From a bacterium (lineage in GTDB: Bacteria > Actinomycetota > Acidimicrobiia > Acidimicrobiales > Bin134), in NCBI GenBank assembly GCA_026708015.1, contig JAPOVT010000003.1:124001-188000 (forward strand): 64,000 nucleotides of DNA, read 5' to 3'. Below, in pieces: positions 60,793 through 64,000 of this stretch. A program made the position numbers and the translations under genes. The first letter of the stretch is position 1, and each line of letters starts with the position of its first letter. Under the pieces are notes generated by a model that saw nothing but the letters and a program-made list of their open reading frames with translations, searched no databases and was not told the origin of the DNA.

Positions 60793-61119
60793 TTAGCTGA
60801 AGCTCTGGCCGCAGCCGCAGGTGCGCTGAGCGTTGGGGTTGGTGATGGAAAACCCCGCGTCGGTCAGACCGTCTTTGTAGTCGAGAACCGCGCCTTCCAG
60901 CAGGGCCGCGCTGGAGGAGTCGACCACTACCTTGACATCGCCGAACAGAACTTCGTTGTCTTCGGCGCCGATATCAGCGTCGAAGTACATCTCGTAGTTG
61001 AAGCCTGAGCAACCGCCAGGGCGAACCGCCACCCGCAGGGCCAGCTCTTCATCGTCGGTCTGCTCCTGGCGGACCAGGTCTCCGACTTTGCTGGTTGCTG
61101 CGTTTGTGAGTGTGATCAC
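60793..61119 (-). CDS. erpA: IscA/ErpA-type iron-sulfur cluster carrier
   Basis: 108 residues from GTG 61119. RPGGCSGFNYEMYFD, and the C-terminal RTCGCGQSF give the three conserved Cys (C-x~63-CGC) of A-type carriers. It delivers Fe-S clusters to target enzymes. It lies next to the divergent Mrp gene and downstream of nothing on its strand but the Fe-S/Mo protein, so it may serve that protein's clusters. Confidence 0.93.
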   Translation of the reverse strand: MITLTNAATSKVGDLVRQEQTDDEELALRVAVRPGGCSGFNYEMYFDADIGAEDNEVLFGDVKVVVDSSSAALLEGAVLDYKDGLTDAGFSITNPNAQRTCGCGQSFS

Positions 61120-61194
61120 ACGCTTCTCCCTATCCGGTTCTGCGAACGAGTGTAAGTCTACCCGCAGGCTTGGCCCGTATACATACCCGATAGC

Positions 61195-62394
61195 ATGACC
61201 ACCGTGAGCGTTGGAACCGCCGCGGACTTGCCGACGGTTGACGATGTGATGGCCGTGCTACGCGGGGTGATCGACCCCGAGCTGGGCACCGACATCGTTG
61301 ATTTGGGCATGGCCCGGCGCGCGGTGGTCAATCCCGACGGCTTGGTCGAGGTAACGGTGGCCCTCACCACCTCGGGATGTCCGCTGCGGGCCCAGATCCA
61401 GCGAGACGTTCGCAGCCGGGTGGGCGGGCTACCCGGTGTGGAGAAGGTAAAGATCCACTGGAGAGAGTTGACCCAAGATGAGAAGGCGGCGGCCATGGCC
61501 AAGGCCCGGTTCAACGTCTCCCAGAACGCTCCTGTCACCGCAGTGCCCCCGACTGCCAAGGTCGTGATGGTGGCGTCGGGCAAAGGCGGGGTGGGCAAGT
61601 CGACCATCACGGTGAACCTGGCCGCCGAATTGGCCCGCCGGGGCATGCGGGTCGGGGTGATGGACGCCGACATCTGGGGCTATTCGGTACCCCGGATGCT
61701 GGGGGTTGAAGGCCGTCTGTCCGGCGCCGAAGACGAGAAGAAGATCGTCCCCAACGAGAAGCAGGTGGGCGAGGGTGTACTCGAAGTGGTGTCGATGGGG
61801 TTCCTGGTCGATCGGGAGGAGACCGCGCTGATGTGGCGAGGGCTCATTTTGAACCGGGCCGTCCAGCACTTTCTTGAAGATGTGCGCTGGGGACCGGTGG
61901 ATTACCTGCTGATCGACATGCCCCCGGGCACCGGCGACGTGCAGATGGGCATCGCCAAGATGCTCCCCCAAGCTGAGATGATGGTGGTGACCACTCCGGC
62001 TCGCAGTGCCCAGAAAGTGGCCACTCGTGTGGCCTCGATGGGGCGGTCCAACTATCTCCGGATCGTCGGGGTGATTGAGAACATGAGCGCGTTCGTGGCC
62101 CCCGACGGGGAGTGTTACGAGATATTCGGCCAGGGAGGCGGTCAAGAGTTGGCTGATGAGCTGGGTGTGCCGCTGCTGGGCCAGGTGCCCATCGACGGCT
62201 CGGTGGCCTCCGGTGGCGACGACGGGGCCCCCGTTGTGCTGGAGGAAATCCCCGGTGCGGCCGGTAATGCATTGCGAGCGGTGGCCGACCGCCTGCTGGA
62301 AGAGGTCCCTCCGGTGGACATGGCCAGCTGCACGGCGCGGATTTTTGAAGCCGCCGAGCAGGCTCTAGCCAATCTCGACATCGTCTCTTCATAG
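61195..62394 (+). CDS. mrp: Mrp/ApbC Fe-S carrier P-loop ATPase
   Basis: 399 residues. An N-terminal MIP18/DUF59 domain (about 13-90, VMAVLRGVIDPELGTDIVDLGM and TTSGCPLRAQIQRDV) precedes the ATPase with GKGGVGKSTITVNLAAELA, DADIWGYSVPRMLG and DMPPGTGDVQ. The CxxC that binds clusters in many homologues is not present (NMSAFVAPDGECYEIFG). It acts in cluster assembly or transfer. It is 75 bp from divergent erpA. Confidence 0.93.
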   Translation: MTTVSVGTAADLPTVDDVMAVLRGVIDPELGTDIVDLGMARRAVVNPDGLVEVTVALTTSGCPLRAQIQRDVRSRVGGLPGVEKVKIHWRELTQDEKAAAMAKARFNVSQNAPVTAVPPTAKVVMVASGKGGVGKSTITVNLAAELARRGMRVGVMDADIWGYSVPRMLGVEGRLSGAEDEKKIVPNEKQVGEGVLEVVSMGFLVDREETALMWRGLILNRAVQHFLEDVRWGPVDYLLIDMPPGTGDVQMGIAKMLPQAEMMVVTTPARSAQKVATRVASMGRSNYLRIVGVIENMSAFVAPDGECYEIFGQGGGQELADELGVPLLGQVPIDGSVASGGDDGAPVVLEEIPGAAGNALRAVADRLLEEVPPVDMASCTARIFEAAEQALANLDIVSS

Positions 62395-62403
62395 GATTCC
62401 ACC

Positions 62404-62832
62404 GTGCTGGTATGGCTGGTCCTACTGTTCATCGCGGTGCCGCTGGTCGAGCTGTACGTGATTGTGGAGACGGCCAGAAGCATCGGGACGCTGGAAACCA
62501 TCGGCTTGTTAATCTTGGTCAGCGTTGTCGGCGCGTGGATGGTGAAGGCTCAGGGGCTGGCGGTGCTCTGGCGGGTCCGGAGCAAGCTGGCTGAGGGCCT
62601 GATGCCGGGCCGGGAATTGGTGGATGGGGCCTTGGTGCTGCTGGCCGGGGCGCTCATGCTCACGCCCGGGTTCGTGACCGACGCCATCGGATTGTTGCTG
62701 TTGTTCCCGCCCACTCGGATGGCAATCCGCCCGTTCATCATTCGCCGCTTCCGCCACCGCGTCACCTACTACGGTCCCGGAGACAGCGGTCCGGGCACCA
62801 TTCACGACACCGATCTGGCCGACGGCGATTAA
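62404..62832 (+). CDS. fxsA: FxsA-family membrane protein
   Basis: 142 residues from GTG 62404, 9 nt after the mrp stop. Three to four hydrophobic segments (VWLVLLFIAVPLVELYVIVETA, IGLLILVSVVGAWMVKAQG, DGALVLLAGALMLTPGFVTDAIGLLLLFPPTR) match FxsA/UPF0716, known for suppressing phage T7 exclusion in E. coli but of unclear normal role. The tail is polar and acidic. Confidence 0.92.
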   Translation: MLVWLVLLFIAVPLVELYVIVETARSIGTLETIGLLILVSVVGAWMVKAQGLAVLWRVRSKLAEGLMPGRELVDGALVLLAGALMLTPGFVTDAIGLLLLFPPTRMAIRPFIIRRFRHRVTYYGPGDSGPGTIHDTDLADGD

Positions 62833-62862
62833 TCGGCTACAGATGACGGCCGATTAGCAGAG

Positions 62863-62970
62863 CCATACGCTGAGGGCCGTGAAACCTCCCCCGGTGGATG
62901 TGGGGGCCTTGCCCTCGCTCACGATCCAGGAGACCATACGCTGAAGCCCGTGAGACCTCCCTCGGTGGAC
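62863..62970 (+). repeat. Duplicated selA leader (about 40 bp, period 71 bp)
   Basis: CCATACGCTGAGGGCCGTGA at 62863-62882 recurs as CCATACGCTGAAGCCCGTGA at 62934-62953, and the similarity continues through ACCTCCC[C/T]CGGTGGA. The first copy reads as a mini-frame from GTG 62879 (VKPPPVDVGALPSLTIQETIR, then TGA ending at 62944), so its stop is 5 nt before the selA GTG. Confidence 0.88.
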
Positions 62971-64000
62971 GCTTTGGCCCGGTCGTTGGCAGACACCGGG
63001 CTGCCCCACCCCCTGTTGGTGGACGCTGCCCGGGCGGCAATCGCCGACGGCGACCCTGAAGGGGTGGAGGAGCGAGCCCGGCGCCACGCCCAGGCCGCGG
63101 CACGGGCATTGCTTCAGCCGGTGGTGAACGCCACCGGGGTTTTGCTGCACACCAACCTGGGGAGGGCGCCGCTGGCGGTGGCGGTCGAAGCGGCGTATGC
63201 CAATCTCGAATTGGATCTGTCCTCGGGGCGGCGAGGTTCTCGTCACGCCCATGCCGCCGCCTTGCTGGCCCGACTGTGCGAAGCAGAGGACGCCATCGTC
63301 GTGAACAACGGGGCGTCGGCCGTGCTGTTGGTATTGGCTGCCTTGTCCACTGGCCGGGGCGCGGCAGTGTCTCGGGGCGAGCTGGTGGAGATCGGCGGAG
63401 GATTCCGAGTGCCGGACGTCATGGAGCAGTCCGGAGCCCGGCTGGTTGAGGTGGGCACCACCAACCGCACTCGACTGGCTGATTTTGCATCGGCAGTGGA
63501 AAACCCGGCCAACGACACCGCCCTCGCCCTGAAGGTACACCAATCCAACTACCGCATCGTGGGGTTCACCGAACACGTAACCGTGGCCGAGATGTCCACC
63601 CTCAACGTCCCGGTGGTGGCCGATATCGGGTCGGGGCTGGTGGATGCCGCTTGCCCTTGGTTAGACGACGGCCCGCCGTCGTGGCTAGCGGGCGAGCCCG
63701 CGGCCCGGCAGACTTTGGGCGACGGGGCGGCGCTGGTCACGTTCTCGGGCGACAAGCTGTTCGGAGGTCCCCAGGCCGGGATCATCGCCGGGCGAGCCGA
63801 CTTGGTGAGGCGATGCGCCCAGCACCCCCTGGCTCGGGCGCTGAGACCGGGCAGCCTGGTGTTGAGTGCCCTCCAACAGGTGGCCTTGGCCTATTTGCGG
63901 CGAGATGGGCAGGCCATCGACTTCTGGCGGATGGCGTCGCTAGCCACCGCCGACCTGAAAATCCGGGTTCAAGCGGTGGTGTCGGAGTCAGGCGCCGGGG
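62950..64000 (+). CDS. selA: L-seryl-tRNA(Sec) selenium transferase SelA (3' end off window)
   Basis: About 350 codons, running off the right edge. SelA is the PLP enzyme turning Ser-tRNA-Sec into Sec-tRNA-Sec with selenophosphate. VVNATGVLLHTNLGRAPL, the SSGRRGSRHAHAAALLARLCEAEDAIVVNNGASAVLLVLAAL segment and FSGDKLFGGPQAGII (PLP Lys) are diagnostic. GTG 62950 is chosen on similarity; a CTG at 62941 has a better-spaced GGAG (8 nt), giving MKPVRPPSV. A tRNA-Sec gene lies 14 kb upstream. Confidence 0.95.
   Translation, partial: MRPPSVDALARSLADTGLPHPLLVDAARAAIADGDPEGVEERARRHAQAAARALLQPVVNATGVLLHTNLGRAPLAVAVEAAYANLELDLSSGRRGSRHAHAAALLARLCEAEDAIVVNNGASAVLLVLAALSTGRGAAVSRGELVEIGGGFRVPDVMEQSGARLVEVGTTNRTRLADFASAVENPANDTALALKVHQSNYRIVGFTEHVTVAEMSTLNVPVVADIGSGLVDAACPWLDDGPPSWLAGEPAARQTLGDGAALVTFSGDKLFGGPQAGIIAGRADLVRRCAQHPLARALRPGSLVLSALQQVALAYLRRDGQAIDFWRMASLATADLKIRVQAVVSESGAG

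Noticed and set aside
59223-61119. Selenoprotein with in-frame TGA near the Fe-S/Mo genes
   Set aside because: Key Cys residues are encoded as Cys, and no gene appears split by a TGA with continuing similarity.

Overview
The window is high-GC DNA around the replication origin of an actinomycetote. The run dnaA | rpmH-rnpA-yidD-yidC-jag-rsmG-parA-parB, convergent with trxB-trxA-cwlM behind a sigM/anti-sigma pair, follows the order known from Mycobacterium. So do the blocks hpt-tilS-zincin, sigR/rsrA and glnA1/glnA2/glnE. Long catabolic genes (P450s, a Baeyer-Villiger-type monooxygenase, a sulfatase) and the absence of mycobacterial envelope genes suggest a free-living, perhaps marine, Acidimicrobiia-like lineage. 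That placement is inference.

Layout. 1-6.9 kb: origin side, with dnaA (partial), a DnaA-box cluster, the ribosomal/RNase P/insertase operon and parAB with a parS site inside rsmG. 6.9-12.7 kb: CwlM-like pseudo-amidase, thioredoxin system, ECF sigma/anti-sigma pair and a DUF4349 lipoprotein. 12.7-21.7 kb: a leftward Tad/Flp-pilus cluster (CpaB-like SAF protein, TadZ-like, TadA, TadB, TadC, Flp pilin, three TadE/G-like pseudopilins) ending in a membrane-anchored LysM-BTAD protein. 21.8-26.8 kb: hpt, tilS, a zincin, sigR with its anti-sigma factor, and an acyl-CoA dehydrogenase. 26.8-36.8 kb: accessory oxidative metabolism (methyltransferase, two P450s, an orphan iron-type binding protein, a flavin monooxygenase, a RelBE-type module, a sulfatase, a pseudo-rhomboid). 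36.9-48.1 kb: AAA/DUF4143 ATPase, a glycine-betaine-type ABC importer, a ureohydrolase, a chimeric double binding protein and a BMP-type ABC ATPase. 48.1-64 kb: tRNA-Sec, primary-like sigma factor, nadE, a nitrogen-assimilation island (two glutamine synthetases, GlnR-like regulator, glnE), a degenerate molybdo-hydroxylase, Fe-S assembly genes (ErpA-like, Mrp), fxsA and the start of selA.

Most notable observations: (1) a 1,047-bp direct repeat, identical wherever compared, gives both a stand-alone betaine-type binding protein and the N-terminal half of a protein fused to a BMP/nucleoside-type binding domain, next to a BMP-type ATPase with no permeases; (2) a PIN/AbrB-type module sits between glnR and ridA, flanked by 99-bp diverged duplications of the glnR-ridA junction; (3) tRNA-Sec and selA show a selenocysteine system, and selA has a duplicated leader; (4) a [2Fe-2S]-molybdopterin fusion has an intact Fe-S part but a shrunken Mo domain without the catalytic Glu motif; (5) a membrane-tethered LysM/SARP-type protein ends the pilus operon; (6) rnpA appears to start at a CTG overlapping rpmH.
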